Shown here: positions 63,920-64,000 of the stretch, piece by piece
Layout of the letters: every line of letters starts with the position of its first letter
Numbering within the stretch: position 1 is the first letter of the stretch
Source: Sideroxydans sp.
GTDB lineage: Bacteria; Pseudomonadota; Gammaproteobacteria; Burkholderiales; Gallionellaceae
DNA: 64,000 bases
Direction of reading: 5' to 3'
Assembly (NCBI GenBank): GCA_024636935.1
Contig: JAGXGC010000004.1
Location: 81,287 to 145,286 of the forward strand
The notes under the pieces: generated by a model
What the model was told of the DNA's origin: nothing
The model's database searches: none
The model's input: only the letters and a program-made list of their open reading frames with translations
Translations under genes and position numbers: made by a program

Positions 63920-64000
63920 TCAATCCTCCGCCACCAATCCCCCATCCATACTGGCGGCCCGTTCGGTCTGCTCGTTCATCACGATGATGCTGATGCGTCG
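63920..64000 (-). CDS. C-terminus of a MotB/OmpA-family protein (partial)
   Basis: The minus strand encodes, from the window edge, RRISIIVMNEQTERAASMDG and a short tail before TGA (63922-63920). NRRISI-V-N is the closing strand of the MotB/OmpA peptidoglycan-binding domain, and the following EQTE resembles MotB stator proteins. Only 26 residues are visible; the rest of the gene is outside the window. Confidence 0.6.
   Translation of the reverse strand, partial: RRISIIVMNEQTERAASMDGGLVAED

Overview
The window reads as an ordinary betaproteobacterial chromosome, most like the Nitrosomonadales (Gallionella/Sideroxydans-type). This rests on gene content and neighbourhoods: tilS-accA, lolC-lolD-DUF2062-comEC, bcp-phoH-gst-msrB-yciB, an RpfE-like protein, DUF883/YqjE/YqjK envelope cassettes and two c-di-GMP proteins. 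No rRNA or other decisive marker is present, so the placement is an inference.

Layout. 1-3.6 kb: two large surface lipoproteins on the minus strand, one ending in an ice-binding-like DUF3494 domain and one in RTX-like repeats; each ends at a near-identical terminator. 3.8-6.2 kb: an envelope-stress-like operon (two DUF4398 lipoproteins, one with OmpA, then DUF883-YqjE-YqjK). 6.2-14.2 kb, minus strand: a TRAP dicarboxylate transporter, tilS, accA, a cNMP-gated MscS channel and an RpfE-like protein. 14.3-20.4 kb: lolC-lolD, DUF2062, comEC and an aminotransferase. 20.4-23.7 kb: a decayed HDOD gene and a long coiled-coil/AsmA-like membrane protein. 23.7-25.2 kb: tRNA-Asn, an orphan J-domain gene and a small membrane protein.

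25.16-33.79 kb is an integrated element in tRNA-Lys(CUU), bounded by a 48-bp direct repeat covering the 3' half of the tRNA. It encodes a tyrosine integrase, an AlpA-type regulator, a primase-helicase, two terminase small subunits of different families and small unknown genes. No capsid, tail or large terminase gene is seen. This is the gene set of a phage satellite (PICI-like island). A ~55-bp repeat lies upstream of each terS gene and is a candidate packaging or control site.

33.9-50.2 kb: a 5'-truncated TolC-family remnant, an HD-GYP phosphodiesterase, acs, mltD, a second inverted DUF883/YqjE/YqjK cassette, a Yej-type peptide ABC transporter split by a DsbA-like and a cNMP-binding gene, ygfZ and an orphan CbiM-like gene. 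50.2-59.7 kb: a MITE-like repeat and housekeeping genes (GNAT, YkuD, tadA, a tightly overlapped bcp-phoH-gst-msrB-yciB-yciI-ppiC run, Sel1, djlA, SemiSWEET, a histidine phosphatase). 59.7-64 kb: a CHASE-PAS-PAS-GGDEF diguanylate cyclase and a secreted protein of unknown function. Each has its own sigma70-like promoter followed, at the same distance, by a homologous ~115-nt leader that looks like a structured regulatory RNA. The window closes with a KTSC protein, a small CxxC protein and the C-terminus of a MotB/OmpA protein.

The two findings most worth following are the two-copy leader RNA next to the c-di-GMP enzyme and the satellite-like element with its paired terS genes and repeats.
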